Source of the DNA: Sporosarcina sp. FSL K6-3457
Lineage (GTDB): Bacteria; Bacillota; Bacilli; Bacillales_A; Planococcaceae
Assembly: GCF_038007285.1 (NCBI RefSeq)
Contig: NZ_JBBOWX010000001.1
Span: forward strand, 3,303,501-3,367,500
Direction of reading: 5' to 3'
DNA length: 64,000 nucleotides
Shown here: positions 1 to 9,698 of the stretch, one piece after another
Layout of the letters: every line of letters starts with the position of its first letter
How positions within the stretch are numbered: the stretch's first letter is position 1
Translations under genes and position numbers: made by a program
The notes under the pieces: generated by a model
The model's database searches: none
The model's input: the letters and a program-made list of their open reading frames with translations, nothing else
Told to the model about the DNA's origin: nothing

Positions 1-1166
1 TCCAGGATTGCTGGCGCCATTTGACTGGCAACGAATCGTTCCCAAATCAGTTTATAAAGACGTAGTTGATCACGCGATAATACCGTTTTCATAGCAGCGG
101 GTGGTCGCATGACAGATGTCGGTCGTACTGCTTCATGTGCATCCTGCGTTTTTGTGGACTCTTTCTTTACTGACTTCGTTGTCGTAATGAATTCTTTGCC
201 ATACATCGTTTCAATAAATGATTGTGCTTCTTCTTTTGCACTATCAGCAATTCGCGTTGAGTCCGTTCTCATGTAAGTGATGAGACCGACGTTGCCCTCT
301 TTCCCAAGGTTGATCCCTTCGTAAAGCTGCTGGGCCAACATCATTGTCTTCCTTGCTCGGAAGTTCAATTTACGGGCAGCTTCTTGTTGTAAGGACGATG
401 TGGTAAATGGTAATGCCGGATTACGTTTACGCTCTTTTTTCACAACGTTCGCAATTTCAAACTCATCTTTGTCTAATTGACTAAGAATTGCATCAACCTG
501 TTCCTTATTGACCAACTTCACTTTTTTCTTTATATCACCGTAAAATACCGCTTCAAATTCCTTGTTGCCTTTTTTGAATTGGCTAGTGATGCTCCAGTAT
601 TCTTCTGGGACAAATGTTTGAATTTCATTTTCCCGATCAATGATGAGTCGGAGAGCAACGGATTGGACACGACCAGCAGAAAGGCCTTTCTTAACTTTCT
701 TCCACAAAATCGGGCTAATATTGTAGCCTACGAGTCTATCCAGTATACGACGCGCCTGTTGGGCATCAACCAAGTCCATATCGATAGGTCTCGGATTTTT
801 AAATGACTCTTTAATCGCTTCTTTCGTTATTTCATTGAACACGACACGGCAATCCGATTCGATGTCCACGCCAAGCTGATGTGCTAAATGCCACGCAATC
901 GCTTCCCCTTCTCTGTCGGGGTCAGCCGCGAGAAAGATTTTTTTTGATTTTTTTGCTTCTTTTTTTAAGTCTTGGAGAATTGGACCTTTGCCGCGAATGG
1001 TAATATACTTCGGTTCGTAATTATTTTCAGTATCGACACCCATCTGACTGCGCGGAAGATCGCGCAAATGACCGAGTGATGCACGCACTTTATATTTTTT
1101 CCCAAGATAACGTTCTATCGTTTTCGCCTTTGCAGGGGATTCCACGATTACTAAGTAATCTGCCAT
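1..1166 (-). CDS. topA: DNA topoisomerase I (partial, C-terminal part outside window)
   Basis: Type IA topoisomerase that relaxes negatively supercoiled DNA. About 388 N-terminal codons are present; the reading frame runs off the left edge. Visible signatures are the Toprim N-terminus [16 protein letters not shown], the acidic motif [12 protein letters not shown], and the active-site segment [10 protein letters not shown], whose tyrosine falls at residue 298. The ATG at 1166 is preceded by a good AAGGAGG site. It lies downstream of dprA in the same orientation, as in B. subtilis, separated by about 300 bp holding two hairpins and a dispersed repeat. The zinc-finger C-terminus cannot be seen. 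Confidence 0.97.
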   Translation of the reverse strand, partial: MADYLVIVESPAKAKTIERYLGKKYKVRASLGHLRDLPRSQMGVDTENNYEPKYITIRGKGPILQDLKKEAKKSKKIFLAADPDREGEAIAWHLAHQLGVDIESDCRVVFNEITKEAIKESFKNPRPIDMDLVDAQQARRILDRLVGYNISPILWKKVKKGLSAGRVQSVALRLIIDRENEIQTFVPEEYWSITSQFKKGNKEFEAVFYGDIKKKVKLVNKEQVDAILSQLDKDEFEIANVVKKERKRNPALPFTTSSLQQEAARKLNFRARKTMMLAQQLYEGINLGKEGNVGLITYMRTDSTRIADSAKEEAQSFIETMYGKEFITTTKSVKKESTKTQDAHEAVRPTSVMRPPAAMKTVLSRDQLRLYKLIWERFVASQMAPAIL

Positions 1167-1206
1167 TATTTGTGTGCCTCCTTAAAGAGGTTCCGTATTT
1201 ATTCTA

Positions 1207-1365
1207 TCAATTATACCTCGGCGTAATTGCGAATCGAACAGCGAAGGGTTCGATTTGCCTTAATTTCTGCGTTCTTTGCAGAAATTAAGGCACTTTTCAG
1301 GACGTCACGCACTTAGTCTGCCTTCCTAAAGCATCCTAAAAAATCTGTGACAACCGCCGGAGGCT
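1207..1365 (-). repeat. Dispersed three-box hairpin element, copy A
   Basis: Read on the minus strand from dprA towards topA, this stretch starts with GCCTCCGGCGGTTGTCACAG and ends with a near-palindrome around CAATTACGCCGAGG. Between the boxes lies a perfect 14-bp hairpin (1257-1270 with 1278-1291). The same two boxes, around a hairpin of different sequence, recur at 11881-11973 and 29676-29760, each time just behind a gene and in the same orientation as that gene. This copy is longer than the other two because the middle part is larger. I cannot name the family. Confidence 0.65.
1257..1291. terminator. 14-bp hairpin inside repeat copy A
   Basis: A perfect 14-bp inverted repeat with a 7-nt loop in the dprA-topA gap. 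On the minus strand it is not followed by a clear T run, so it may be a structural part of the repeat rather than a true terminator. Confidence 0.4.
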
Positions 1366-1405
1366 TTATCTTCGTTCAGCGGATTTTCCGCTGAACGAAG
1401 ATAAA
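1365..1405 (-). terminator. Long hairpin downstream of dprA
   Basis: A 19-bp perfect stem (1365-1383 with 1387-1405) and a 3-nt loop lie about 70 bp behind the dprA stop codon. On the minus strand the hairpin runs directly into the conserved GCCTCCGG box of the repeat. A hairpin occupies the same place next to that box behind ffh. Likely a dprA terminator, although the T tail is poor. Confidence 0.5.
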
Positions 1406-1474
1406 AGAATATCTGTTGCAAAATGTATAACAGATTTGAGAATAAAGCAACCTTTTCAATAAGAAGACAATTTT

Positions 1475-2362
1475 TTAACCATTAAAAACGAGTGTTTCAA
1501 CGATTTGAAAACCGTTCCAAACCGGCTTTGCCCCCTCATCTAGCAGTTTATTGGGGCCAACAGATAAGGCAGAAGTAATAGGTCCTGGAACTGTAAAAAT
1601 GTCTTTGCCATGATCGAGTGCATGTTCGACTGTACTCATCGTACCGCTCTTATCTGCCGCTTCTGTTACAACGACTGCAGTAGACAAGCCGCTAATAATT
1701 CGATTCCGCATCGGAAATGTCCAACGCTCAGGTTTCACGTAAGGTGGATATTCCGTCAGCAATAGCTGATGCTTTGCCATCTCTTCGGCAAGCAAACGAT
1801 TTTCTTTTGGATATAAATGAAATAATCCATGACCAAGGACAGCAATCGTTTTGCCACCAAATGCAATGGCAGCTTCATGTGCCATTGTATCTGCCCCCTT
1901 TGCTAATCCAGAAACAACGGCAACGTCATTGGCTACAAGTGGAGGTACAATAAGTGACATCGCCTGCTTTGAATATGCAGTCGCCTTTCTAGAGCCAATG
2001 ATGGCAATTTTTAGTGGGGTGGTCAATACTTGATGATTACCTTTCGTATACAGGACGGCCGGTGGATCAATGAGTACGCGTAACTGGTCAGGGTAGTGGG
2101 GGTGTGAGAACGGGATTGGGGTAATGGCATGTTGTTCATATAATTTTTCATACGGAGTCGTGCTGTTTTGTTGTAAATTTTCTTTCATTTGTATAGCCTT
2201 TGTTAGCGAAATACCAAGTAAGTCAACTAACTCTTTGGGCCGGTACGTGTATAACTTTTCGAGAGTGGGGTCGGTCTCGTAAAGTCGGTTCAATCTGTTC
2301 AGCGGCACCGGAAATACATAATGGAGCGCTAGTAGGCGTTTTTCTACATCTGTCAGTTCCAT
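1475..2362 (-). CDS. dprA: DNA-processing protein DprA (Smf)
   Basis: Loads RecA onto single-stranded DNA taken up in transformation. The 295-residue protein has an N-terminal helical region (about 1-70) and a Rossmann-like DprA core (about 100-285) with the motifs IIGSRKATAYS and VVSGLAKGADTMAHEAA, and a conserved MRNRIISGLS segment. It ends soon after the Rossmann fold, so the C-terminal winged-helix domain of longer DprA proteins is absent, as in B. subtilis. The ATG at 2362 follows a strong AAGGAGGAG site. It sits between sucD and topA as in B. subtilis, behind the sucD terminator. Confidence 0.95.
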   Translation of the reverse strand: MELTDVEKRLLALHYVFPVPLNRLNRLYETDPTLEKLYTYRPKELVDLLGISLTKAIQMKENLQQNSTTPYEKLYEQHAITPIPFSHPHYPDQLRVLIDPPAVLYTKGNHQVLTTPLKIAIIGSRKATAYSKQAMSLIVPPLVANDVAVVSGLAKGADTMAHEAAIAFGGKTIAVLGHGLFHLYPKENRLLAEEMAKHQLLLTEYPPYVKPERWTFPMRNRIISGLSTAVVVTEAADKSGTMSTVEHALDHGKDIFTVPGPITSALSVGPNKLLDEGAKPVWNGFQIVETLVFNG

Positions 2363-2414
2363 TAAACTCCTCCTTCGGGTAGGTATTACAGTTCATCCCT
2401 ACTTCATATATATA

Positions 2415-2450
2415 AAAGATGCAGCGCATAGACCTACACGCTGCATCTTT
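2415..2450 (-). terminator. sucCD terminator
   Basis: A 12-bp perfect stem AAAGATGCAGCG/CGCTGCATCTTT with a 12-nt loop begins a few bases behind the sucD stop codon and is followed on the minus strand by an AT-rich tail. It separates sucCD from dprA. Confidence 0.8.
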
Positions 2451-2453
2451 ATA

Positions 2454-3356
2454 TTAATGTGTTTTACACTTTTCGTACAGACCTTTTTCTTTAATTACTT
2501 TAATAAGTGTTTCGCCGATAACAGATGGCGTGTCTGCAACTTCAACGCCAGCAGCGTTAAGTGCTTTGATTTTTTCAGCAGCTGTCCCTTTACCACCAGA
2601 AATGATAGCGCCAGCGTGGCCCATACGTTTTCCTTCAGGAGCTGTTTGTCCACCGATAAAGCCAACGACAGGCTTCGTCATGTTTGCTTTGATCCATTCA
2701 GCAGCTTCTTCTTCACCAGTTCCACCGATTTCACCGATCATCACAACTGCATACGTTTCAGGGTCTTCGTTGAATGCTTTCAATACATCGATAAAGTTAG
2801 TCCCATTTACTGGGTCTCCACCGATACCTACAGCAGTCGTTTGACCGATTCCTGCTTGGCTCAATTGGTGAGTAGCTTCATACGTCAATGTACCTGAACG
2901 TGAAACGACCCCAACATGACCTTTTGTATGAATGTAACCAGGCATGATACCAATTTTACATTCGTCTGCCGTGATAACGCCTGGGCAGTTCGGGCCGACA
3001 AGACGTGTTTTCTTGCCTTCCATATAACGCTTAACTTTTACCATGTCTAGAACTGGGATATGCTCTGTAATACAGATAGTCATATCAAGATTTGCATCTA
3101 CCGCTTCCAAAATTGCATCTGCTGCAAATGGAGCTGGTACATAGATAACAGAAACGTTTGCACCTGTTGCTTTAACAGCTTCTTCAACCGTGTTGAAAAC
3201 AGGTACGCCCGCCGCTTCAGTTCCACCTTTACCTGGCGTAACTCCACCGACGATTTTCGTGCCGTATTCAAGCATTTGTTGTGTATGGAAAAGTGCTGTA
3301 GCACCTGTAATTCCTTGTACGATAACTTTTGTATCTTTGTTAATAAAAATACTCAT
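2454..3356 (-). CDS. sucD: Succinyl-CoA synthetase alpha subunit (succinate-CoA ligase)
   Basis: TCA-cycle enzyme that interconverts succinyl-CoA and succinate with nucleotide triphosphate formation. The 300-residue protein has an N-terminal CoA-binding Rossmann domain with the motif [12 protein letters not shown], and a ligase domain with the phosphohistidine loop [13 protein letters not shown], where the histidine is residue 247. Length is normal for the family. It lies 18 bp downstream of sucC, so the two are co-transcribed, and it ends just before a strong hairpin. Confidence 0.98.
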   Translation of the reverse strand: MSIFINKDTKVIVQGITGATALFHTQQMLEYGTKIVGGVTPGKGGTEAAGVPVFNTVEEAVKATGANVSVIYVPAPFAADAILEAVDANLDMTICITEHIPVLDMVKVKRYMEGKKTRLVGPNCPGVITADECKIGIMPGYIHTKGHVGVVSRSGTLTYEATHQLSQAGIGQTTAVGIGGDPVNGTNFIDVLKAFNEDPETYAVVMIGEIGGTGEEEAAEWIKANMTKPVVGFIGGQTAPEGKRMGHAGAIISGGKGTAAEKIKALNAAGVEVADTPSVIGETLIKVIKEKGLYEKCKTH

Positions 3357-3374
3357 CGTTTGTCCCTGCCTTTC

Positions 3375-4535
3375 TTAACCTACGAGTTCAACAATCTTTT
3401 TAGCACCGTCTGCCATTGTATCAGCAGCAATGATGTTCAAGCCTGATTCTTTCAATAGTGCTTTACCTTTGTCGACGTTTGTACCTTCCAAACGAACAAC
3501 TAATGGCACTTGAAGACCTACTTCTTTTGATGCAGTGATAACACCTTCAGCGATAACGTCACACTTCATGATACCACCGAAAATGTTAACAAAGATTCCT
3601 TTAACATTTGGATCTGAAAGGATGATTTTGAATGCTTCTGTCACTTTTTCAGCTGTTGCACTACCACCAACGTCAAGGAAGTTAGCAGGTGAACCACCGA
3701 AGTAGTTGATTGTATCCATTGTAGCCATTGCAAGACCCGCACCGTTAACCATACAACCGACGCTACCGTCTAGTGAAATATAGCTTAGGTCATGCTTTGA
3801 TGCTTCGATTTCTTTTGGATCCTCTTCATCGAAGTCACGAAGTTCTTGGATGTCTTTGTGACGGTAAAGTGCGCTGTCATCAAAGTTAAATTTCGCATCA
3901 AGTGCAAGTACGTCGTCTCCACCTGTTACAACTAACGGGTTAATTTCAACGATAGATGCATCTTTTTCAACGAATACTTGATACAATCCAAGCATGAATT
4001 TTGCTGCTTTGTTCACAAGATGCGAAGGAATATTCATGTTGAATGCCATGCGGCGTGCTTGGAATCCAGTCAATCCTACTACTGGGTCAATGACTTCTTT
4101 GAAAATCTTTTCAGGTGTTGCTTCTGCAACCTCCTCGATGTCCATTCCGCCTTCTTCAGAACCCATTAGTGTGACACGGCTTGTACCACTGTCCAGGACA
4201 AGTCCAAGATAGTATTCTTTCTTAATGTCAGAACCTTCTTCGATAAGAAGACGTTTCACTTCTTTACCTTCCGGACCTGTTTGGTGCGTTACAAGCGTTT
4301 TACCGATCAATTCTTTTGCATAAGCACGCACTTCGTCAAGATTTTTAGCAATCTTAACGCCGCCCGCTTTACCACGACCACCCGCGTGGATTTGTGCTTT
4401 GACAACGATGACGTCCGTACCTAGCTCTTTTGCCGCTTTAACTGCCTCTTCAGGAGAGAAAGCAACAAGGCCGTTAGAAACAGCTACACCATATTCTCTT
4501 AGTAACTGTTTACCTTGATATTCATGGATATTCAT
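3375..4535 (-). CDS. sucC: Succinyl-CoA synthetase beta subunit (ADP-forming)
   Basis: Partner of sucD in the TCA cycle. The 386-residue protein has an N-terminal ATP-grasp domain starting [17 protein letters not shown], with the glycine-rich [12 protein letters not shown] segment, and a C-terminal flavodoxin-like ligase domain with [13 protein letters not shown]. Full length. The ATG follows GGAGGATGTAAG. A promoter lies about 50 bp upstream, and sucC-sucD form a two-gene operon ending in the hairpin at 2415-2450. Confidence 0.98.
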   Translation of the reverse strand: MNIHEYQGKQLLREYGVAVSNGLVAFSPEEAVKAAKELGTDVIVVKAQIHAGGRGKAGGVKIAKNLDEVRAYAKELIGKTLVTHQTGPEGKEVKRLLIEEGSDIKKEYYLGLVLDSGTSRVTLMGSEEGGMDIEEVAEATPEKIFKEVIDPVVGLTGFQARRMAFNMNIPSHLVNKAAKFMLGLYQVFVEKDASIVEINPLVVTGGDDVLALDAKFNFDDSALYRHKDIQELRDFDEEDPKEIEASKHDLSYISLDGSVGCMVNGAGLAMATMDTINYFGGSPANFLDVGGSATAEKVTEAFKIILSDPNVKGIFVNIFGGIMKCDVIAEGVITASKEVGLQVPLVVRLEGTNVDKGKALLKESGLNIIAADTMADGAKKIVELVG

Positions 4536-4584
4536 CTTACATCCTCCAATCGAACTTGTATCTCATAATTTACTTGCCTTAACC

Positions 4585-4613
4585 ATTGTAGTAAACATGT
4601 CAAACAATGTCCA
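4585..4613 (-). promoter_or_regulatory. Putative sigma-A promoter of sucCD
   Basis: On the minus strand TGGACA is separated by 17 bp from TACAAT, about 50 bp upstream of the sucC start. The fit to the sigma-A consensus is good and the position is right. Not tested. Confidence 0.6.
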
Positions 4614-4650
4614 CAACTGAATGTCGAATCTGGCGATTTGTTGCATAATG

Positions 4651-4947
4651 TCAAAGATTTTTTTTCTTTTTCAATCCATGCTCGCGATCTACTTGGTAAA
4701 TGTATGCAAAAACCTCAGATACTGCTTTATATAACTCTTCTGGTATGGATTCATTGATATTCAATTGCCCTAAAATTTCGACAAGACTTGGGTCTTCCTG
4801 AATCGGTATAGCATGCGCTTTTGCTTTTTCTACAATATTTTCGGCGATTTTCCCTTTTCCAGTCGCTACTACTTTCGGTGCACTGGCCGAATTCGGGTCA
4901 TAAGAAAGTGCAACCGCCTCTTTTCGGACGTGCCTCTCCATGGTCAT
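4651..4947 (-). CDS. FlhB/EscU C-terminal-like protein (YlqH family)
   Basis: A 98-residue protein that resembles only the cytoplasmic C-terminal domain of FlhB/YscU-type export proteins: VRKEAVALSYDPNSASAPKVVATGKGKIAENIVEKAKAHAIPIQEDP matches that fold, here given as separate readable stretches rather than a full motif. The canonical NPTH self-cleavage site is not present; DPNS stands near its place. There is no membrane segment, so this is not a complete FlhB. Its start overlaps the stop of the upstream ylqG-like gene by 4 bp (ATGA). B. subtilis has ylqH at the same place. Function unknown. Confidence 0.85.
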   Translation of the reverse strand: MTMERHVRKEAVALSYDPNSASAPKVVATGKGKIAENIVEKAKAHAIPIQEDPSLVEILGQLNINESIPEELYKAVSEVFAYIYQVDREHGLKKKKNL

Positions 4948-6902
4948 ATCCGGAAATCAACTCCTTGTCCATCAGCCGCTATATTCTGTTTCTTTTTCGA
5001 CAAATTCTTTTCTTCTTCGACAAAGTTCTTGAAAAAGACAGCCGATAGTTTGTAGCCCGCTTCATCTAGTCCTTCTTTCAACTTCTGCTGAAGAGGGGCC
5101 CCTACTGTTTTGAGCGTCTCATCGGCATTAAAAATCGTCACCGTAATGACCCGGTTCTGAACCTGCATATCAATGACCGTCTTTTCAATGGATCCAAGAT
5201 CAAGATAAAACAGAATTCGTGCGAAATCGGGGTCAATTTTCCCATCTTCTTTCATGCGGCCATTCCACTCCAATGTCGCATCGATGCGCTTGCCGAAAAA
5301 CTCCAGTGGCACTTGCATAACAAGCTGGTGCTGAACGCCATTTTCTCCCGATTGGAGAAGAGGTCCATTCATCCTCATGACAACAGTTTCTGCCGCTTCT
5401 CGCAATGCTGGTGATACGGTCAGGTCCTGCATTAATGCTAACAACTGTGGCTTTAACGTTTCCGCAAGACGCCCAACATCAGCATCTTTCCCAAGGAGGC
5501 TCGCCTCATAATTGAGACCAAATGACCGGATAACCGTTTGTAATGCCTCTTTTACCGCTTTACCATCGACTGCCGAGGCAACTGCTGCTTCAGCTATTTG
5601 TAATGCTTTTTGGATGGCAACATTGTCGGAACGTTCCGCTGCTTGGACAAGTGGCGCTAACTTTTCAGTCCCTTGCTGCGGCAATTGCTGGCCAAGTAAC
5701 GTGAGTAATTGTTCTTTAGCACCTTGGGACATCGTATCCATACGAAGCGGTGCAGTAACTACGTTCTCAGCTGTTACACGAATGAGCGCCTGACTGAATT
5801 CTTGGACTAACTTTGTCGCTGTGTCAGCAGCTGGAAGCGAGCCCATAGGTCGATCAAGAATGGCCATGAGTTCGGATTTCTGCACTGCGTTCATTGTTGG
5901 TTCCGCCGCAAGAATTACTTTTAAGGCCTCAATCGGGGCTTTTATTTGCGTTGGAGACATATTGCTCATCTGTTTTAGCACAGCTGTCATTTCTTGCATG
6001 GGCTGCGGAAGCACCTGTGGTGTTTGGATACTCACCTTATTTGCCTGAACATCCACTGGAACTTGAGGCCCGCCACTATTATTTGTCAACAAGGAGGTCA
6101 GCACTTGCTGCAAATTAGCAAGCGAAGTTTGGGGCGGTAAGATTCCTGCACTCTTCAACATTTGCAATGTAGAAAATCGAGTTTCTGGGCTCTCCGCACT
6201 ATTGAGTAGCGTCAATAACGATTGACCAAGAAGTGCCCCCCCAGTCGCCTGCATCAATGGTTTAGCCATCTTATCAAGCGCAGCTAGGATAGCATCTTTC
6301 CCTTGTAAGGAAGCAGTCGAGTCTGCCAGCAATGCCGTTTTGAGCGATGTCAGAACGGTGTGTAACCCCTCTTTCGTTTCAACACCTAAGAGTGAACGGA
6401 AAACTGTTTCGGTTAAAGGTAATTTCAGTTCAACCATCTTTTGGATGGAAGCAAGCGCCTCATTCTGAGCGGCGGCTGGCACACCTTTTAGCATAGCTTC
6501 TGCTGCGAGCAAGTTCTCCCTAGTCATCGGAATTTTATTTTTCATGACAAATGCAAGTAGGGCTTGCATTTCCGGTGTCTTAGGCAATTGCATCGCGTCC
6601 ATAAGGCCACCTAATTTAGGAGCTTGCCCTTCAGCCGTCTGCGTAGGCCCCGATATGATTTTCAATTGTAGTTCCGGCTCCACTGCCTTCACTTGAAAGT
6701 AATAAGAATCGCCGGCTTTCATGGGAACTTCCAGTTTAGCGATTAGCTTTTGGTTACCAATTTGAACTTCCGCCATTTGTCCCGGGAAAAGTTGCTTAAT
6801 CTGCCCGTGGAACATCTGCCCTTCATTCATAACTAGTGGTTTAGTTTGGGCGGCAGCTGTCGTTACCGGATTCGTTATAGGCGTCATCGTTGGAAAGCTC
6901 AT
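4944..6902 (-). CDS. YlqG-like protein of unknown function with FliK-like C-terminus
   Basis: A 652-residue protein rich in Ala, Gln and Leu, with long helical stretches in the middle and a compact C-terminal region (about 540-630) that looks like the flagellar hook-length control (FliK) C-terminal domain, for example LEFFGKRIDATLEWNG and FARILFYLDLGSIE. It overlaps rnhB upstream and the FlhB-like gene downstream, by 4 bp each. Both partners resemble flagellar export or hook-control domains although no flagellar genes are nearby. B. subtilis ylqG is the positional counterpart. Function is not known; a link to export is only inference. Confidence 0.75.
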   Translation of the reverse strand: MSFPTMTPITNPVTTAAAQTKPLVMNEGQMFHGQIKQLFPGQMAEVQIGNQKLIAKLEVPMKAGDSYYFQVKAVEPELQLKIISGPTQTAEGQAPKLGGLMDAMQLPKTPEMQALLAFVMKNKIPMTRENLLAAEAMLKGVPAAAQNEALASIQKMVELKLPLTETVFRSLLGVETKEGLHTVLTSLKTALLADSTASLQGKDAILAALDKMAKPLMQATGGALLGQSLLTLLNSAESPETRFSTLQMLKSAGILPPQTSLANLQQVLTSLLTNNSGGPQVPVDVQANKVSIQTPQVLPQPMQEMTAVLKQMSNMSPTQIKAPIEALKVILAAEPTMNAVQKSELMAILDRPMGSLPAADTATKLVQEFSQALIRVTAENVVTAPLRMDTMSQGAKEQLLTLLGQQLPQQGTEKLAPLVQAAERSDNVAIQKALQIAEAAVASAVDGKAVKEALQTVIRSFGLNYEASLLGKDADVGRLAETLKPQLLALMQDLTVSPALREAAETVVMRMNGPLLQSGENGVQHQLVMQVPLEFFGKRIDATLEWNGRMKEDGKIDPDFARILFYLDLGSIEKTVIDMQVQNRVITVTIFNADETLKTVGAPLQQKLKEGLDEAGYKLSAVFFKNFVEEEKNLSKKKQNIAADGQGVDFRI

Positions 6903-7699
6903 TGCCTCGTCCTCCCTTCTGCTATCATTGACTTAACTGGTTCAAAGGTTGTACGGTGGTGTTCGCACGGCCCATATATTTGTAAGGCTTTAACATGTTC
7001 TGCAGTTCCATAACCTGCGTTTTTTTCAAAATGATATTCAGGAAAATCAGTATGTAGCTGGTCCATAATCGCATCTCTTGTAGTTTTTGCGATAATGGAG
7101 GCAGCCGCGACTGCTAAACTCTTTGCGTCGCCTTTGATAACTGATTCTGTCGGATAATCTATGCGAAGTGCCATCGCATCCACAATGACAAAGTCCGGAC
7201 GTACAGCAAGTGCTTTTACCGCCTGTTCCATGGACTCCCTTGTCGCTGCGTAAATATTCAATTCATCAATGCGACGGGCTGATTGGATATGTGTCGAATA
7301 GGCAATTGCGACGTTGCGGATTAGTGCAGCAAGCCGTCGCCGTTCCGCCTTTGAGATAGTCTTCGAATCATCAAGTCCAACTAATTCCGGCACTTCCTTC
7401 GGCAACACAACGACAGCGGTTACTACAGGACCCGCTAACGGGCCTCTCCCCGCCTCATCGACCCCAGCGACCTTAGCTCCCTGAAACGGCGCAAACGACT
7501 CGTCAAACGCTATTTTAGCCACATGCTCTTGCATAATCATTTCTTTTTTGTGATATTGGCGTTGCCATCGAGCCAATGCATTTTTTACGCCAGCCCTCGA
7601 ATCATGCGCGAGTTCCTCTATCCACGGTGCAGGCTCTTCCGCCGTCCGTAACATTTCCACAATCTCTTTAATTGTTAGCAGTGTGCTCACCTTCCGCAA
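6899..7699 (-). CDS. rnhB: Ribonuclease HII
   Basis: Removes RNA from RNA-DNA hybrids and misincorporated ribonucleotides. The 266-residue protein has an N-terminal extension of about 70 residues, as in Bacillus RnhB, and then the type 2 RNase H core with VAGVDEAGRGPLAGPV (catalytic Asp81 and Glu82) and VDAMALRIDYPTESVIKGDA. The chosen start is a TTG at 7699 preceded by AGGAAA; a GTG three codons later, giving MSTLLTIKEI, aligns better with B. subtilis but has a poorly placed ribosome site. Its 3' end overlaps the ylqG-like gene by 4 bp. Confidence 0.95.
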   Translation of the reverse strand: MRKVSTLLTIKEIVEMLRTAEEPAPWIEELAHDSRAGVKNALARWQRQYHKKEMIMQEHVAKIAFDESFAPFQGAKVAGVDEAGRGPLAGPVVTAVVVLPKEVPELVGLDDSKTISKAERRRLAALIRNVAIAYSTHIQSARRIDELNIYAATRESMEQAVKALAVRPDFVIVDAMALRIDYPTESVIKGDAKSLAVAAASIIAKTTRDAIMDQLHTDFPEYHFEKNAGYGTAEHVKALQIYGPCEHHRTTFEPVKSMIAEGRTRQ

Positions 7700-7778
7700 C
7701 TCGATTTCCTGTTACTCTACTACATATATCGGCTATTCACAGCTTGTTTCTACCCATATATTCAGGATAATAAGAAAA

Positions 7779-7809
7779 GCCGATACCCTCGGAAAAAATC
7801 CGTATCGGC
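7779..7809 (-). terminator. rbgA terminator
   Basis: GCCGATAC pairs with GTATCGGC, and on the minus strand the stem is followed by TTTTCTTATT. It lies a few bases behind the rbgA stop codon and ends the lepB-rbgA unit. Confidence 0.8.
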
Positions 7810-7815
7810 ATCGAC

Positions 7816-8679
7816 TTAGTCATTTTGAAGTTGTTCGGCTGTGAAGTCAAATGTCAGTTTACCAAGGTATTCGTTACGTATATCACGAACGATTAACTCC
7901 GCCACTTTATCGTACTCGACTTCTCCGCCAGTTGTGTATACCTTGCGTAGTGAACCGATTTGATTGAAAACTTGCAGAATATCGTCGCCAACCGTTGTTA
8001 AACCATATCTTTCCGACAATCGGCTCGGATAATGTGCTTCAAGAAAACGCAGCCCATAAACAGCTAGGTCCTCCATGTTGACGATGGAATCTTTAATAGC
8101 ACCGGTCAACGCTAGTTTATAGCCCGCTTCTTTGTCTTCAAATTTCGGCCATAGAATCCCCGGCGTATCAAGCAACTCAAGTTCTTTTTCAAACTTGATC
8201 CACTGCTGAGCTCTAGTGACACCCGGCGTGTTTCCTGTCCTAGCAATATTTTTCTTGGCAAGTCGGTTAATCAGCGTAGATTTTCCGACATTCGGGATCC
8301 CGACAATCATTGCGCGGATTGCACCTGGACGAATGCCCCTACTGCGCATTCTTTCTAGCTTCGGTTCTAAAATCTCTTTTGCAGCCTTAATGACCGTCTG
8401 AAGACCTTTTCCTTCAAATGAATTAATGGCGACGGCACGATCACCTTGTGCTTCAAAATAGTGAATCCAACGCGCAGTTTCCGTTTCATCAGCGAGGTCC
8501 ATTTTATTCAAAATAAGCAGCCTTGGTTTTTGATGGATAACCTCGTCAATCATTGGATTCCTAGATGACAATGGAAGCCTAGCGTCAATCAATTCAAAAA
8601 CGATATCTACCAACTTCAATTGTTCAGTTACTTCTCGGCGCGCTTTCGCCATATGTCCTGGAAACCATTGAATCGTCAT
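7816..8679 (-). CDS. rbgA: Ribosome biogenesis GTPase RbgA (YlqF)
   Basis: Circularly permuted GTPase required for late assembly of the 50S subunit. In the 287-residue protein the guanine-specificity motif NKMDLAD comes first (about residue 58), then the P-loop [14 protein letters not shown] (about 127) and DTPG (about 173), which is the permuted G4-G1-G3 order. The N-terminus [16 protein letters not shown] is typical, and a C-terminal helical domain follows. It lies 15 bp downstream of lepB and ends at a terminator. Confidence 0.97.
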   Translation of the reverse strand: MTIQWFPGHMAKARREVTEQLKLVDIVFELIDARLPLSSRNPMIDEVIHQKPRLLILNKMDLADETETARWIHYFEAQGDRAVAINSFEGKGLQTVIKAAKEILEPKLERMRSRGIRPGAIRAMIVGIPNVGKSTLINRLAKKNIARTGNTPGVTRAQQWIKFEKELELLDTPGILWPKFEDKEAGYKLALTGAIKDSIVNMEDLAVYGLRFLEAHYPSRLSERYGLTTVGDDILQVFNQIGSLRKVYTTGGEVEYDKVAELIVRDIRNEYLGKLTFDFTAEQLQND

Positions 8680-8694
8680 TGATGAACACCTCTC

Positions 8695-9252
8695 TTATTT
8701 AACGATACCGAAATCTTCGATTGGCCAAAATACAATGCTCGTATTGCCGATGATTTCATCGATTGCTACAGCTCCAATATGTCTGGAGTCTTTACTTCTT
8801 CTTCTATTATCCCCAAGAACAAATACATGACCTTCTGGGACCGTTGTACGTTGAATTTTCTCTTCAAGTGTGAAATCTTCCGTTAATGGACCGTCTGCAA
8901 CCTCTGCCTTGTTTTGATCAAGATAAGGCTCTTCGAACGATTCCCCGTTAATATACAAAACGTCATCCTTGTACTCGACTGTATCGCCAGGAAGCCCAAT
9001 GACTCGTTTGATATAGTCCTTCTCTTCAGGCGCATGGAATACCACGATATCAAAGCGATCCGGTTTACCGATTGTATAGCCGATTTTGTTCACAATCATC
9101 CGGTCACCATTTTCAAGCGTCGGCATCATGGACTCTCCGTCAACGACAATCGGTGTAAATAAGAATACACGAATAATTGCTGCGAGCCCGAACGCGATTA
9201 ACAGCGCCTTCATCCATTCCCATGTTTCGTTTTTCTTCTTCTCTTCATTCAT
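8695..9252 (-). CDS. lepB: Type I signal peptidase
   Basis: Membrane-anchored serine protease that removes signal peptides. The 185-residue product, as started here, has one N-terminal membrane segment (about 15-33), then VVDGESMMPTLENGD with nucleophile Ser41, and DYIKRVIGLPGD with general-base Lys82, followed by GDNRRRSKDSRHIG. The ATG at 9252 (MNEEKKK) is preferred over an upstream ATG at 9300 because GGGAGG lies 8 bases before it and the length then matches SipS-type enzymes. It is grouped with rbgA and lies downstream of the rplS terminator. Confidence 0.95.
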   Translation of the reverse strand: MNEEKKKNETWEWMKALLIAFGLAAIIRVFLFTPIVVDGESMMPTLENGDRMIVNKIGYTIGKPDRFDIVVFHAPEEKDYIKRVIGLPGDTVEYKDDVLYINGESFEEPYLDQNKAEVADGPLTEDFTLEEKIQRTTVPEGHVFVLGDNRRRSKDSRHIGAVAIDEIIGNTSIVFWPIEDFGIVK

Positions 9253-9317
9253 CGTCAAAGCCTCCCGCATACTTCTGTCCTTATTGTACAGTCTATTCAT
9301 TTTTGAGGCAAAAAGAA

Positions 9318-9341
9318 AGGAGGCCGTTTTGTTGGCCTCCT
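9318..9341 (-). terminator. rplS terminator
   Basis: AGGAGGCC pairs with GGCCTCCT; on the minus strand the stem is followed by TTCTTTTT. It lies just behind the rplS stop codon. Confidence 0.85.
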
Positions 9342-9353
9342 ACAATCTTTGTT

Positions 9354-9698
9354 TTATCGAAGTTCTTTGATACGTGCAGCTTTTCCGCGTAGACTGCGAA
9401 GGTAGTACAATTTCGCACGACGTACTTTACCACGACGAACCACTTCAAGTAGTGTAATTTTTGGTGTGTGTACAGGGAATGTACGTTCAACGCCAACACC
9501 GTTTGAGATTTTACGAACTGTGAAAGTTTCACTGATTCCGCCACCACGACGTTTGATAACAACGCCTTCAAATAGCTGGATACGCTCACGCGTTCCCTCA
9601 ACGATTTTTACGTGCAAACGAACTGTGTCTCCCGCACGGAATGATGGATGATCTGCACGAAGCTGATCTTTTGTAATGTCTGCAATAAGTTGTTGCAT
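9354..9698 (-). CDS. rplS: 50S ribosomal protein L19
   Basis: Large-subunit protein at the 30S-50S interface. The 114-residue product starts [14 protein letters not shown] and contains [20 protein letters not shown], nearly identical to other Bacillales L19 proteins. The ATG at 9698 was chosen because GAAGGAGAG lies at the right distance; an upstream ATG at 9719 would put the ribosome site inside the gene. It has its own promoter and a leader that looks like the L19 autoregulatory leader, and its own terminator. Confidence 0.98.
   Translation of the reverse strand: MQQLIADITKDQLRADHPSFRAGDTVRLHVKIVEGTRERIQLFEGVVIKRRGGGISETFTVRKISNGVGVERTFPVHTPKITLLEVVRRGKVRRAKLYYLRSLRGKAARIKELR

Noticed and set aside
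9293-9601. Minus-strand 102-codon open frame over rplS
   Set aside because: It is an alternative frame of the L19 gene.
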